Below are positions 15,890-23,813 of a stretch of DNA of 64,000 nucleotides, piece by piece. The position numbers were made by a program, and so were the translations under genes. The stretch spans positions 1 through 64,000 of the forward strand of contig JAFRQK010000007.1 in the NCBI GenBank assembly GCA_017428635.1, written 5' to 3'. This DNA is from Clostridia bacterium (GTDB taxonomy: Bacteria > Bacillota > Clostridia > Oscillospirales > CAG-272). Below the pieces are notes generated by a model. It was not told the DNA's origin, did not search any database, and worked only from the letters and a program-made list of their open reading frames with translations. Each line of letters starts with the position of its first letter. The first letter of the stretch is position 1.

Positions 15890-18262
15890 TTATCTTACGA
15901 AGATCTTCGATATGAGGAATGCCGGAAGCAGCCAGGCGAGCTGATAAGCCGCCGTGAGGAGAGAGCCCACTTTGGAGATCCCTCCCGATATGAAGACGAG
16001 CAGAACGATGATCGCGGCGATCACGGACGCCACGATGCCGAGCGCCATGCAGTCTCTCTTCGTCCTGGTCGTGTTGTCGCAGTACGGAATGAGCTGAAGC
16101 AGCGATTTCGGCGATCCGGTGGTGACGATACCGCTGTCGGCTCTTTCGGTGATCTCTCCGACTTCGCCTTCCTCGCGGAAGCGGACCACCTTGACGGGCG
16201 GGTTCCTCATCTCGAGCTTGGAGGCGATCATTTCCTCGTTGATGTTGGGGTCGTACGTTCTTACGCACATATAGACGCCGCCGTCGTTGAACTGGCGCAG
16301 GATGGGTTCGATGTCGGTGTCGATATCGTATTTGATATAGAGTTTGGAGACGAGTTTATCCTCGCGGATCATATACATGATGCTCATCTCGCCGGAGAAG
16401 TCGACGTCGTCGACGGCGATCTCCTCGTCGATCGCAAAGTCGCGAAGGCGGAGCTCGTCGTAACTGCCGAACGTTATGTTCACCCCGTCGATCCTGGTGG
16501 CGAGGTATCCCTCGGCGGCGTCGAGGATCTCGACGGAATCGGACTTGCTCATATCCATCGTCGCGATCTCGAAGATGTCCTCAAGCGGACCGCCCGCGCG
16601 GGAGAACGCGCTCGCGGCGTAGTAAAGAACTCTGTCGATCCTCGCGTTGTTGTAGATCCTGATGTTCTGGACTTTGACCCCGACGGACGGGAACACGTTC
16701 GTATCGTCGAACGCGACGACGGATGCGCCGGCGTACTCGTCGAGCGAAACATCTCCGATTATCGCGGAGTCGACCGACTTCGCCGCTTTGGCGGCGCGGT
16801 AGAAGGGATAACTGTAAGTGACGAACGCGGACATCGGGACGATCGTCAGAGCGATCAGCGCGCCGAGCGTGAGCGCTTCGTTCGATTTGCCCGAGTTGGC
16901 GAAGTGGTAAACTCCCGCGAGGACCGCGAGGACGAGGGATATTCCCATCATCGACATGATGAACACGCGGGCTGTGAGGTCGGGCGCCTGAGTTCTGGCA
17001 AAGAACGAATCGACGAAATGCGTCTTTTCGATCTTCATCACGTCGCCGACGTCTTCCTCGTCGTCAAACGCTTCGATATCGTCGATAAGGTCGTCGCCCG
17101 CGAATTTGCACATCGCGTATTTGTCGCGGCGGGAACCGACGACGAAGAACGTCATCATCTCGCGCTTGTTGTTGAGGCGCGCGCACATGATCGCAAGCGT
17201 CACGGCGAGAGCGGCGGCGGAGTTGAACAGAACGGGCTCGAACCGCGAGGACGCGACGAACGACGTTACGATCGAGTGAACGGTGCAGACGAATACCGGC
17301 AGGATCGTGACGGACAGCGCGTCGGGCGCTCCGCGGAACAGGGATCTGACGCCGGATTTGATCTCCTTGAAGCCGATCGCGCAGACGATAAAGAGTATCT
17401 GCAGGCTCACCATCGTGTAGACGACGGGATAAGCGGCGGGATCAAGCACGCCGGAGAACTGTTTGGCGCGTCCGCCGAAAAGCGTCGTGATGGCGGGGAT
17501 GTTTTCGTATATCAGGAGGATCAGGGTCAGGATCGCCGAGACGAGCAGACGGAAGTTGTAGAGCTTGGACGCTCTCTTGTACGAAGCCGCGATGCCCTTC
17601 GCCTGCATCGGATCGGTGAATTCGGGGCAGGTAAGTCTGACGGGCTTGCTCTTCCGGACGTCCGATTCTATCTGGTCGCCGAGCTTCTTGACTTTGTCGC
17701 TGACGCCGCTCTCCTCGTCTTCTTCGAGACCGAAAGCGATACGGAGATTCATGTCGGTCGAACCCATCGGTCCGGTCGACGATTCTCCGGGCGTCTCCTC
17801 TTCCTCAAAGTGGACTTCCTCGGGCGTTTGGGCTTCCTCTTCGGGGACCTCTTCAGCGATCGCGTCGCCTTCCGCCTCGTCGGGCACGACGAACTCCTCC
17901 GTCATGAGCTCCGGCAGGATCTCGATCCCGTCGTCCTCGGGGAGTTCTTCGATCTCTGCGCCTTCGGGCACGTCCTCGAAATCGATCTCGTCCGCAAGTT
18001 CTTCGACGGCCGGTTTCCCCGCGGTCTCTTCAACGTCGGGGATCGCGACCTCCTCTTCGTCGGGGATCGCGACCTCCTCCTCGTCGGGGATCGTCAACTC
18101 GGGAGCGAAATCGCTGAAAGCGGAAGCGAACGAAGAGGATTCCCGGTCTTCGGCCGTTTCTTCTTCAAATTCGAATTCGGAGGCAAACTCCTCTTTTTCG
18201 GGATCAAAACGCCGTTTGAAGAAGCCGCCCTTGTCCTTTCCTTTATTTGACTTTCTTGGCAT
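15890..18262 (-). CDS. P-type ATPase-like membrane protein lacking catalytic motifs
   Basis: 790 aa from ATG 18262 (a GTG at 18271 is an alternative). An acidic low-complexity N terminus of about 165 residues contains repeats of IPDEEEVA. A polytopic region follows with helices near 237-254, 280-297, 317-335, 345-361, 433-453 and 463-483, and two more at the C terminus. The segment LFRGAPDALS aligns with FRGAPNMNT of the CopA at 38739. VPMSAF stands where CopA has SCPCAL, and FDDTNVFPS stands where CopA has TDKTGTLT. So the phosphorylated Asp motif, the metal CPC and a recognisable TGES are missing. It overlaps rlmB by 20 bases. Probably a non-catalytic P1B-ATPase relative; role unknown. Confidence 0.65.
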   Translation of the reverse strand: MPRKSNKGKDKGGFFKRRFDPEKEEFASEFEFEEETAEDRESSSFASAFSDFAPELTIPDEEEVAIPDEEEVAIPDVEETAGKPAVEELADEIDFEDVPEGAEIEELPEDDGIEILPELMTEEFVVPDEAEGDAIAEEVPEEEAQTPEEVHFEEEETPGESSTGPMGSTDMNLRIAFGLEEDEESGVSDKVKKLGDQIESDVRKSKPVRLTCPEFTDPMQAKGIAASYKRASKLYNFRLLVSAILTLILLIYENIPAITTLFGGRAKQFSGVLDPAAYPVVYTMVSLQILFIVCAIGFKEIKSGVRSLFRGAPDALSVTILPVFVCTVHSIVTSFVASSRFEPVLFNSAAALAVTLAIMCARLNNKREMMTFFVVGSRRDKYAMCKFAGDDLIDDIEAFDDEEDVGDVMKIEKTHFVDSFFARTQAPDLTARVFIMSMMGISLVLAVLAGVYHFANSGKSNEALTLGALIALTIVPMSAFVTYSYPFYRAAKAAKSVDSAIIGDVSLDEYAGASVVAFDDTNVFPSVGVKVQNIRIYNNARIDRVLYYAASAFSRAGGPLEDIFEIATMDMSKSDSVEILDAAEGYLATRIDGVNITFGSYDELRLRDFAIDEEIAVDDVDFSGEMSIMYMIREDKLVSKLYIKYDIDTDIEPILRQFNDGGVYMCVRTYDPNINEEMIASKLEMRNPPVKVVRFREEGEVGEITERADSGIVTTGSPKSLLQLIPYCDNTTRTKRDCMALGIVASVIAAIIVLLVFISGGISKVGSLLTAAYQLAWLLPAFLISKIFVR

Positions 18263-19031
18263 TTTCAGCACCGCCTTCTCTTTGGGATATCGCCGCGTAC
18301 GACAGAAGAACTGCCGCGGCGGCGGAAACGTTCAGGGAATTTATCTTGCCGTAAAGCGGGATCGAGATCACTCCGTCGCACCTTTTCAGGGAAAGATCGG
18401 AGACGCCGCGCCCCTCGCTTCCGAACACGATCGCGGCCGGACGGTCGAGATCGGTCTCGTAATACGGGGAGCCGCCCGCTTCGGCGGCGTATACCCATAC
18501 GCCTGATTTTTTGAGCTTTTCAATGAGTTCCGGGATATTGCCCACCCTTACGACGGGCACGTACTCGACTGCGCCCGCCGACGCTTTCGCGACGGTCGCG
18601 TTGAGACCTACGCTGCGCCTTTTCGGGATCACGACCCCGTGCGCGCCGGAACATTCGGCGCACCTTATTATCGCGCCGAGATTGTGAGGATCTTCGACTC
18701 CGTCGCAGATCGCGATAAGCGGTTTCTCGCCGCGTTCTTCCGCGAGTGCAAAAACGTCCTCGATCGAGGCGAACTCGTGAGCGGCGGCGACCGCAGCGAC
18801 GCCCTGATGGGGGATCCCGGGGCACATCGCGTCGAGTTTCGACCGCTCCGTGTCGATAACGGGGACCCCGGCGTCTTTCGCCAGAGCGACGATCTGCCCG
18901 AGTTTGCCGTCTCCGCGCGCCGCGAAGACGCGGTCGACGCTCTTGCCGGAGAGAAGCAGTTCTCTCACGGCGTTCCTTCCCGCGATCACGTCCCCGCGGG
19001 GGACGGGCGGGCCGTCTTTTTTTCGATCCAT
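18243..19031 (-). CDS. rlmB: 23S rRNA 2'-O-ribose methyltransferase, TrmH/RlmB family
   Basis: 262 aa. The N-terminal substrate-binding domain (AGRNAVRELL) and the C-terminal SPOUT knot are both clear: motif 1 DPHNLGAIIRCAE, motif 2 IVFGSEGRGVS and motif 3 IPLYGKINSLNVSAAAAVLL. The family uses S-adenosylmethionine to methylate a ribose in 23S rRNA (G2251 for RlmB); the exact nucleotide is inferred. It has its own promoter (19083-19111), and its 3' end overlaps the next gene's start. Confidence 0.9.
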   Translation of the reverse strand: MDRKKDGPPVPRGDVIAGRNAVRELLLSGKSVDRVFAARGDGKLGQIVALAKDAGVPVIDTERSKLDAMCPGIPHQGVAAVAAAHEFASIEDVFALAEERGEKPLIAICDGVEDPHNLGAIIRCAECSGAHGVVIPKRRSVGLNATVAKASAGAVEYVPVVRVGNIPELIEKLKKSGVWVYAAEAGGSPYYETDLDRPAAIVFGSEGRGVSDLSLKRCDGVISIPLYGKINSLNVSAAAAVLLSYAAISQREGGAENAKKVK

Positions 19032-19082
19032 TCCGAACTCTTTTCAGTCGATTTTGGGCATACTTATAACTATACAAATTAC

Positions 19083-19111
19083 ATTATATCATATTTTATG
19101 TTATTTGTACA
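19083..19111 (-). promoter_or_regulatory. Promoter of rlmB
   Basis: TATAAT (minus strand, 19083-19088) with a TGTACA -35-like hexamer at 19106-19111, 17 bases apart. It is back to back with the tmk promoter. Confidence 0.5.
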
Positions 19112-19136
19112 TAGGTTTTTTAGACCTCGATCTCTC

Positions 19137-19165
19137 TTGAAAACGGCGTACCGATATGGTAAGAT
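19137..19165 (+). promoter_or_regulatory. Promoter of the tmk operon
   Basis: TTGAAA at 19137-19142 and TAAGAT at 19160-19165, 17 bases apart, just upstream of the GGGAGG ribosome site. Confidence 0.55.
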
Positions 19166-19185
19166 TATAGAGGGAGGTGAGACGA

Positions 19186-19875
19186 ATGGAAAAAGGAAAA
19201 CTCATTGTGATCGAGGGGTCGGGAGACGGTATCGGCAAGTCGACGCAGGTCGGACTGCTGACGGCGAAACTCGACGCGATCGGGGCGCCGTACGTCTGCC
19301 ATCACTTCCCGTCGTACGGAACGGTGCAGGGCGCGCCCGTCTCGGAGTACCTGAAAGGCGCGTTCGGACCGCCGGAGACGCTGTCGCCGTACTTTATCAA
19401 CAATCTTTACGCGCTCGACCGCGCGATCTCGTGGCACGGCGGGCTGAAACGGCTCGTTGAGGAGGGCAAGACGCTGATCCTCGACAGATACGTCACCTCG
19501 AGCCAGATCTACCAGTCCGCGCTGATAGAGGACGAGGAGGAGCGGCGTGAGTTCATCCGCTACGTCGAGGATTACGAGTATGAAAAACTCGGCGTAGGGA
19601 GGCCCGACCACGTGATATTTCTCCACGTTCCGCCCGAGGTATCGCGCGCTCTGCGCGCGTCGCGCGCGGGAGAAGGCGTTATCGACGGGGACATCCACGA
19701 GTCCGACGGCGGTTTTATGAAAAAGGTCTACGACAACTCCGTATTTCTCGCCGATCTGCTCGGCTGGACGAAGATAGAGTGCTCGAAGGACGGCGCGATG
19801 CGCCCGAGAGAAGAGATCGCCCGCGAGGTCTTCGCCGCCTGCGGATTCTCCCCGGAAGGGGGCGGCGCGGGTTGA
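19186..19875 (+). CDS. tmk: Thymidylate kinase
   Basis: 229 aa. P-loop GDGIGKST near residues 13-20, the DRY motif in ILDRYVTSSQIYQ and a C-terminal Lid-like stretch after HVPPEVSRAL support dTMP kinase, which phosphorylates dTMP to dTDP. The P-loop context EGSGDG differs slightly from the usual EGxDG by one residue. Start at 19186, ten bases after GGGAGG. It overlaps the Mini-RNase III gene by TTGA and leads a four-gene run to 21160. Confidence 0.85.
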   Translation: MEKGKLIVIEGSGDGIGKSTQVGLLTAKLDAIGAPYVCHHFPSYGTVQGAPVSEYLKGAFGPPETLSPYFINNLYALDRAISWHGGLKRLVEEGKTLILDRYVTSSQIYQSALIEDEEERREFIRYVEDYEYEKLGVGRPDHVIFLHVPPEVSRALRASRAGEGVIDGDIHESDGGFMKKVYDNSVFLADLLGWTKIECSKDGAMRPREEIAREVFAACGFSPEGGGAG

Positions 19876-20270
19876 GCGATAAAAAGGACGAGCTGATAAG
19901 GACGGTCTCCTCGGCGCACCTCGCGTACCTCGGAGACGCCGTTTTCGAGGTGTTCGTCAGAGAGCGCCTCGTGAAAGAGGGAGTGAAATCGCCGAGCGTG
20001 AAGTCGCTCGAATACGTCACGGCGGCGGCGCAGAGCGCGGCGGCGGACAGGATCGAGCCCTGTCTCACGGAGGAAGAAAAAGACGTTTTCAGAAGGGGAC
20101 GGAACGACGTTCACACGGGCGTTCCCAAGAGCGCAAGGCCCGCGGAATACCGCAGGGCGACGGGATTCGAGTCCCTTTTCGGATATCTGTTCCTCACGGA
20201 GCAGACAAAGCGCGCCGCGGAGCTGTTCGACACGGCTTTTCCGCGGGAAACGGAGGAAAAAGGAGAATAA
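19872..20270 (+). CDS. mrnC: Mini-ribonuclease III
   Basis: 132 aa. RNase III catalytic domain only, with AYLGDAVFE carrying the catalytic Asp and a C-terminal ATGFESLFGYLFLT helix. Mini-III matures 23S rRNA ends in Bacillota. The start is TTG at 19872, overlapping the tmk stop (TTGA) and preceded by GGAAGGGGG. It is often linked to cysS and rlmB-type genes; here rlmB lies just across the divergent promoter, which fits the rRNA role. Confidence 0.88.
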   Translation: MSDKKDELIRTVSSAHLAYLGDAVFEVFVRERLVKEGVKSPSVKSLEYVTAAAQSAAADRIEPCLTEEEKDVFRRGRNDVHTGVPKSARPAEYRRATGFESLFGYLFLTEQTKRAAELFDTAFPRETEEKGE

Positions 20271-20272
20271 AT

Positions 20273-20608
20273 ATGCCTTATATCAAAGTAACGACGAACG
20301 CAGTCGGTATCGACGCGGGCAAACTTGAAAAGAAACTCGGCGAGGCGATCGCCCTCATCCCCGGCAAGACCGAGAGATGGCTGATGACGAAGGTCGAGGA
20401 CGGCGCGAAAATGGCGTTCGCCGGAACGGAGGATCCCTGCGTCATGGCGGAAGTGTCCCTGTTCGGGGCGGCTTCCCGCGACGCGTACGATAAACTGACG
20501 GCCGAACTCTGCCGCGCGCTCGCCGAGGCGACCGGCGCGCCGGAGAACAGGGTCTACGTCAAATACGAGGAAACGGGCACGTGGGGCTGGTCGGGCTCCA
20601 ATTTCTGA
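20273..20608 (+). CDS. Macrophage migration inhibitory factor (MIF)-like tautomerase
   Basis: 111 aa, the usual MIF length. It begins Met-Pro, so Pro becomes the catalytic N terminus after Met removal. MAFAGTEDPCVMAEVSLFG parallels the MAFGGSSEPCALCSLHSIG stretch of animal MIF, and the C-terminal RVYVKYEE...GWSGSNF parallels RVYINYYD...VGWNNSTF. The human protein is a cytokine with keto-enol tautomerase activity; the bacterial role is not established. It starts two bases after mrnC with AAGGAG. Confidence 0.88.
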   Translation: MPYIKVTTNAVGIDAGKLEKKLGEAIALIPGKTERWLMTKVEDGAKMAFAGTEDPCVMAEVSLFGAASRDAYDKLTAELCRALAEATGAPENRVYVKYEETGTWGWSGSNF

Positions 20609-20617
20609 GGAGAGAAT

Positions 20618-21160
20618 ATGAGTTTTCGTGAGATAGCGCCGACTGAGATCGGCGGGAACGTGATCGACCGGATAGGCCGCGAGTGGATGCTCGTCACCGC
20701 GGCGAAGGACGGCGCGCGCGAGGGCGACGCCTGCGGCTCGACGTACAACACTATGACTGCGAGCTGGGGCGGAGTCGGCGTCCTCTGGGGCAAACCCGCG
20801 GCGTTCGTCTTCATCCGCCCGGAGAGGCATACGTATTCGTTCGCCGAGGCGTCCGACTATATGACGCTCTCGTTCTTCGACGAGGACAAAAAGCCCGCGC
20901 TCGCGTTCTGCGGCTCAAAGAGCGGCAGGGACGTCGACAAGGCGGCCGAGTGCTCGCTCACTCCGGTCTTCACGGAGGAGGACGGCGGAGTTTCGGTGTA
21001 TTTCGGAGAAGCGCGCCTCGTGCTGACGCTCCGAAAGCTTTACGCCGCGCCGATTGAGGAGTGCAGATTTATTGATAAAGACTGCCTCACCCATTACGAA
21101 AACAGCGGCTTCCACAAGATGTACGTGGGAGAGATAGAGAGAGTTTTGGAGAGGGAATAA
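20618..21160 (+). CDS. Flavin reductase-like FMN-binding protein
   Basis: 180 aa. The split-barrel flavin reductase-like fold is suggested by the N-terminal WMLVTAA, NTMTASWGGVGVLWGKP (typical of the family, with the conserved N-x-M-T-x-S) and the following RPERHTY. Proteins of this family bind FMN and reduce flavin or other substrates with NAD(P)H. Physiological partner unknown. Co-transcribed with the MIF-like gene; an intrinsic terminator follows. Confidence 0.82.
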   Translation: MSFREIAPTEIGGNVIDRIGREWMLVTAAKDGAREGDACGSTYNTMTASWGGVGVLWGKPAAFVFIRPERHTYSFAEASDYMTLSFFDEDKKPALAFCGSKSGRDVDKAAECSLTPVFTEEDGGVSVYFGEARLVLTLRKLYAAPIEECRFIDKDCLTHYENSGFHKMYVGEIERVLERE

Positions 21161-21164
21161 AAGA

Positions 21165-21192
21165 AAAGCGGAGCCGGAAGGTTCCGCTTTTT
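21165..21192 (+). terminator. Intrinsic terminator of the tmk operon
   Basis: AAAGCGGAGCC pairs with GGTTCCGCTTT around a short loop, then a T run. Confidence 0.75.
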
Positions 21193-21249
21193 GAGTGAAG
21201 AGAGAAGAGTGAAAAGAGAAGCGAAAAGGAAGCGCCTACGGCGCGAAGG

Positions 21250-21790
21250 GACTCGTCTTGTTGCGGTATAATTGAGTGTGTTTTTTACACACCGTACCGC
21301 AACAAGGATAGAGAAATTGTTTTCGGGGAAAACAATTTCTCTACAGCGCATTTATGAAGAAAAACGAACTTTCAGCAAAGTGAAATGCGCGGGTTCTCGT
21401 CGCGGCAGCGACGCGCACAAAAAAACAAGCACCCATCGGGTGCTTGCTTTTTTGTGTGGGCCATCAGGGATCTCGAACGCGTTGCGGTTTCATTATGTTT
21501 ATGTTGAAGACACCGTACGCAACGCTTAAAGAATTGCCTGCGGCAATTCTTTACCCGAGGGTTCGAATCACGCTAGTGATTCGAACAAAGAGAAAAGCAC
21601 CCATCGGGTGCTTTTCTCTTTGTGTGGGCCATCAGGGATCTCGAATTCGTTGCGCCGACAAAAAGCGTGAATATAAGATACCGTGCGCAACGATAAAGAA
21701 TTGCTGACGCAATTCTTTACCCGAGGGTTCTCGTCGCGGCAGCGACGCGCACAAAAAAACAAGCACCCATCGGGTGCTTGCTTTTTTGTG
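21250..21790. repeat. Three structured repeat units carrying copies of a tRNA 3' end
   Basis: Each unit has, in order on the plus strand: an inverted repeat around TTGCG...CGCAA, a second hairpin (AGAAATTGTTTTC/GAAAACAATTTCT in unit 1, AAAGAATTGC/GCAATTCTTT in units 2 and 3), a GGGTTC-containing segment with another hairpin, a terminator-like hairpin centred on CACCCATCGGGTG, and GGGCCATCAGGGA. The last element occurs at 21458-21470, 21626-21638 and 21792-21804, about 167 bases apart. The third is the true tRNA 3' end; the other two read GATCTCGAA where the tRNA reads GACTCGAA. No integrase gene is present. Confidence 0.75.
21754..21789 (-). terminator. Terminator of the tRNA gene
   Basis: On the minus strand, directly after the tRNA 3' end, AAGCAAGCACCC/GGGTGCTTG forms a hairpin followed by seven T residues. 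Copies of the same hairpin recur in the upstream repeat units at about 21420-21453 and 21587-21622. Confidence 0.75.
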
Positions 21791-21864
21791 TGGGCCATCA
21801 GGGACTCGAACCCCGGACCGTCCGGTTATGAGCCGGATGCTCTAACCAACTGAGCTAATGGCCC
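21791..21864 (-). tRNA. tRNA with CAU anticodon (Ile2 or elongator Met)
   Basis: Complete cloverleaf on the minus strand: acceptor GGGCCAT/ATGGCCC, D arm AGCTCAGTTGGTTAGAGC, anticodon arm with loop CTCATAA, and T arm with GGTTCGAG. The CAU anticodon could be tRNA-Met or tRNA-Ile2, whose C34 is converted to lysidine; sequence alone does not separate them. No CCA is encoded. It has its own promoter (21881-21909), and its 3' end is duplicated twice downstream. Confidence 0.92.
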
Positions 21865-21880
21865 TTTTCGCCGCCGTTAT

Positions 21881-21909
21881 ATTCTATCACGGCGGCAAAT
21901 CGTTGTCAA
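21881..21909 (-). promoter_or_regulatory. Promoter of the tRNA gene
   Basis: TTGACA (minus strand, 21904-21909) and TAGAAT (21881-21886), 17 bases apart. GCCGCCGT/ACGGCGGC (about 21870-21896) forms an inverted repeat across the -10 box. Confidence 0.65.
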
Positions 21910-21940
21910 CACTTTTTTGGGGGTCGGCGCGGCTCTTCCG

Positions 21941-22636
21941 TCAATCCTTTTTCAGGATCGTCGCCATCGTCTGGCCCTCGCCGTGGATCTCCTCGAAGTC
22001 GCGCTGGAAAACGGCGACCGCGGAGTCGATGCTCGGCAGCGAGAGCGCCTTTTTGATCAGGCCGTAGCTGACCGTCGCGCTGTGCGCGCCGCTTGCGAAA
22101 GCGGATACGATCTCGGCGACGTTCTTGAAGCTCGCGGCGAGGATCTTGGCGTCGGAGCCGGACTCGTCAATGAAAGAGCGGATCTGCTCGATGACGCGGT
22201 CGGCGTCCGTGCAGTTGTCCTCCATGCGGTTATAGTAGATAGCGACGTATTTCGCGCCCGCGAGGACGGCGAGGACGCCCTGCATCGTCGTGTAGATGCC
22301 GGTCGCCGTCACGTTGACGCCCTCTTTCGCGAGCGCCTTGATCGCGGGCAGACCCGCCTCGCTGACGGGGATCTTGATATACGTGTCGTGACCGATCTTC
22401 GAGATTATCGTTTTCGCTTCTTCGATTATCGCGTCCGTCGTCGAGGAGACTACCTGTATGTGAAGACTGCGCCCGTTCGTGCAGAGGCGTCTTATCGTGT
22501 TGAGCCGTTCGTAGACGTCGATCGCACCCTCTTTTTTGAGGATGCTGGGGTTGGAAGTGACCCCGACGACCGGCCACATGGAAAGACCGTATTCGAGTTC
22601 CTCGAGATTGGCGGTGTCAAGCATCAGTTCGTTCAT
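21941..22636 (-). CDS. Transaldolase / fructose-6-phosphate aldolase family protein
   Basis: 231 aa. LMLDTANLEEL at the N terminus, GVTSNPSILKK, IKIPVSEAGLPAIKAL with the Schiff-base Lys, and NVTATGIYTTMQG are the hallmarks of the small transaldolase (TalC/FSA) subfamily. It would transfer or cleave dihydroxyacetone units in pentose phosphate metabolism. Usual TalC length is 215-220. Start at 22636, with GAAAGG about 12 bases upstream. The 5' end of the message begins with a strong hairpin (22664-22694). Confidence 0.88.
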   Translation of the reverse strand: MNELMLDTANLEELEYGLSMWPVVGVTSNPSILKKEGAIDVYERLNTIRRLCTNGRSLHIQVVSSTTDAIIEEAKTIISKIGHDTYIKIPVSEAGLPAIKALAKEGVNVTATGIYTTMQGVLAVLAGAKYVAIYYNRMEDNCTDADRVIEQIRSFIDESGSDAKILAASFKNVAEIVSAFASGAHSATVSYGLIKKALSLPSIDSAVAVFQRDFEEIHGEGQTMATILKKD

Positions 22637-22663
22637 TGTTATCCGTGACCTTTCATAACTGTT

Positions 22664-22727
22664 TTGCGGTACGGGCAAATTCCCCGTACCGCAAGAGATT
22701 GTACCATATTCGCGCGGCGCGGGTCAA
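22664..22727 (-). promoter_or_regulatory. Transaldolase promoter and 5' hairpin
   Basis: TTGACC (minus strand, 22722-22727) and TACAAT (22698-22703), 18 bases apart. Transcription would begin near 22691, inside the hairpin TTGCGGTACGGG/CCCGTACCGCAA (22664-22694), so the mRNA starts with a stable stem, a common stabilising arrangement. GTACCGCAA also occurs in the first unit of the 21.25 kb repeats. Confidence 0.55.
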
Positions 22728-22772
22728 TGGAGAAGATTCCGAAAAAAGGGCCCCCCGCAGCGGTTTAGTTGT

Positions 22773-23813
22773 TCATATTTGTCTTCTGTTCGGGCATAGG
22801 GCGTTTTCGTAGAGTTTCCCCGTCGTGAACCGGTTGTACGAGCGGCATCCGCCCGCGCAGACGGAGCCCTTCGGGCATCCCGCGCATCCGCCCGTGAGCA
22901 TATCGGGGGTGAACTTGCGGTTGTAGGAGAAGGCGTCGGGATCGCGCCAGATGTCCCAAAGCGATCTTTCTCTGAGGTTGCCCTCGTTGAAGCGTTCGTC
23001 GTACATCGACTCGCACCCGCGCACGTTGCCGACGCTGTCGATCCCGAGCGTGGTCAGCCCCGCCGAGCAGCCCTCGAAGACGAGTCCGCGCTTCCCGCGG
23101 ATCTTCGTCTCCTCGGGGGTGTAGTAGCCGATATTGTCCGCGATCCCGATATAAAACGGGTCGCGCCCGGCGTTTTCCGCGACGAATCTCATGACCTTTT
23201 CCGCGTCGAACTTCACGTCGACCGTGTCGCCCGCCGCGTTGCCCATCGGAGAGCACGCCTGGATCTGCCACGCGAAGATCTTCTTCGTTTTGAGTATTTC
23301 GTAGAACTCGGGAAGGCGCGGAGCGTTGTCCGCGCGCAGAGCGCTGATGACGGAAACGGGGATCCCGGCTTCGGAGAGCGTGTCGAGCGCCGCCGTCGCG
23401 CGCTCGAAACTGCCCGCTCTGCGGTATCTGTCGTGGACTTCGGCGACTCCGTCGATCGAGACGGCGACCGACTCGATCCCGACGCGCTTCAGGGCGGCGA
23501 TTATCGGTTCCGTCATGCGGAACCCGTTCGTTATTATGCACGTTATCACGCCGCGCGAAGTCAGGGCGCCGACGATTTGTTCCCAGTCGGGGCGCATGAA
23601 GACCTCGCCGCCGATCATCGAGACGCGGCGGCAGCCCATATCGGCGAGCTGGGCGGCGACGGAGAGGCACTCCTCGGTCGACAACTCGTTTTCTCTCGCT
23701 TCGCCGGCGCGGGAACCGCAGTACGCGCACCTGAAACAGCACGCGAGCGTGATCTCCCACACGCACGAACGAAGGCGGAACGGGAATTCGTCCCGCTCGT
23801 GACCGTTATTCAT
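22773..23813 (-). CDS. Radical SAM/SPASM-type enzyme linked to the YAGP-repeat protein
   Basis: 346 aa. Radical SAM cluster Cys25, Cys29, Cys32 (CCFRCAYC), GGE-type motif in MIGGEVFMRPDW, a full partial-barrel region, and a C-terminal Cys-rich SPASM-like part (GCSAG, GCESMY, GCAGCPKGSVCAGGC) that would bind auxiliary iron-sulfur clusters. Related enzymes modify ribosomally made peptides or activate sulfatases. Its start overlaps the end of the YAGP-repeat gene by 8 bases, so the two are translationally coupled and probably act together; the modified substrate is an inference. Confidence 0.85.
   Translation of the reverse strand: MNNGHERDEFPFRLRSCVWEITLACCFRCAYCGSRAGEARENELSTEECLSVAAQLADMGCRRVSMIGGEVFMRPDWEQIVGALTSRGVITCIITNGFRMTEPIIAALKRVGIESVAVSIDGVAEVHDRYRRAGSFERATAALDTLSEAGIPVSVISALRADNAPRLPEFYEILKTKKIFAWQIQACSPMGNAAGDTVDVKFDAEKVMRFVAENAGRDPFYIGIADNIGYYTPEETKIRGKRGLVFEGCSAGLTTLGIDSVGNVRGCESMYDERFNEGNLRERSLWDIWRDPDAFSYNRKFTPDMLTGGCAGCPKGSVCAGGCRSYNRFTTGKLYENALCPNRRQI

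Noticed and set aside
13886..18250. A 1454-codon open frame on the plus strand
   Set aside because: It is wholly antisense to the radical SAM, P-type ATPase-like and other minus-strand genes. Its product is Arg/Val/Asp-rich with no motif. Such shadows are common here because of the GC-rich codon pattern.
21250..21790. CRISPR-like array
   Set aside because: Only three units of about 167 bases, with imperfect repeats, tRNA-derived ends and hairpins rather than short direct repeats with unique spacers. No cas genes.
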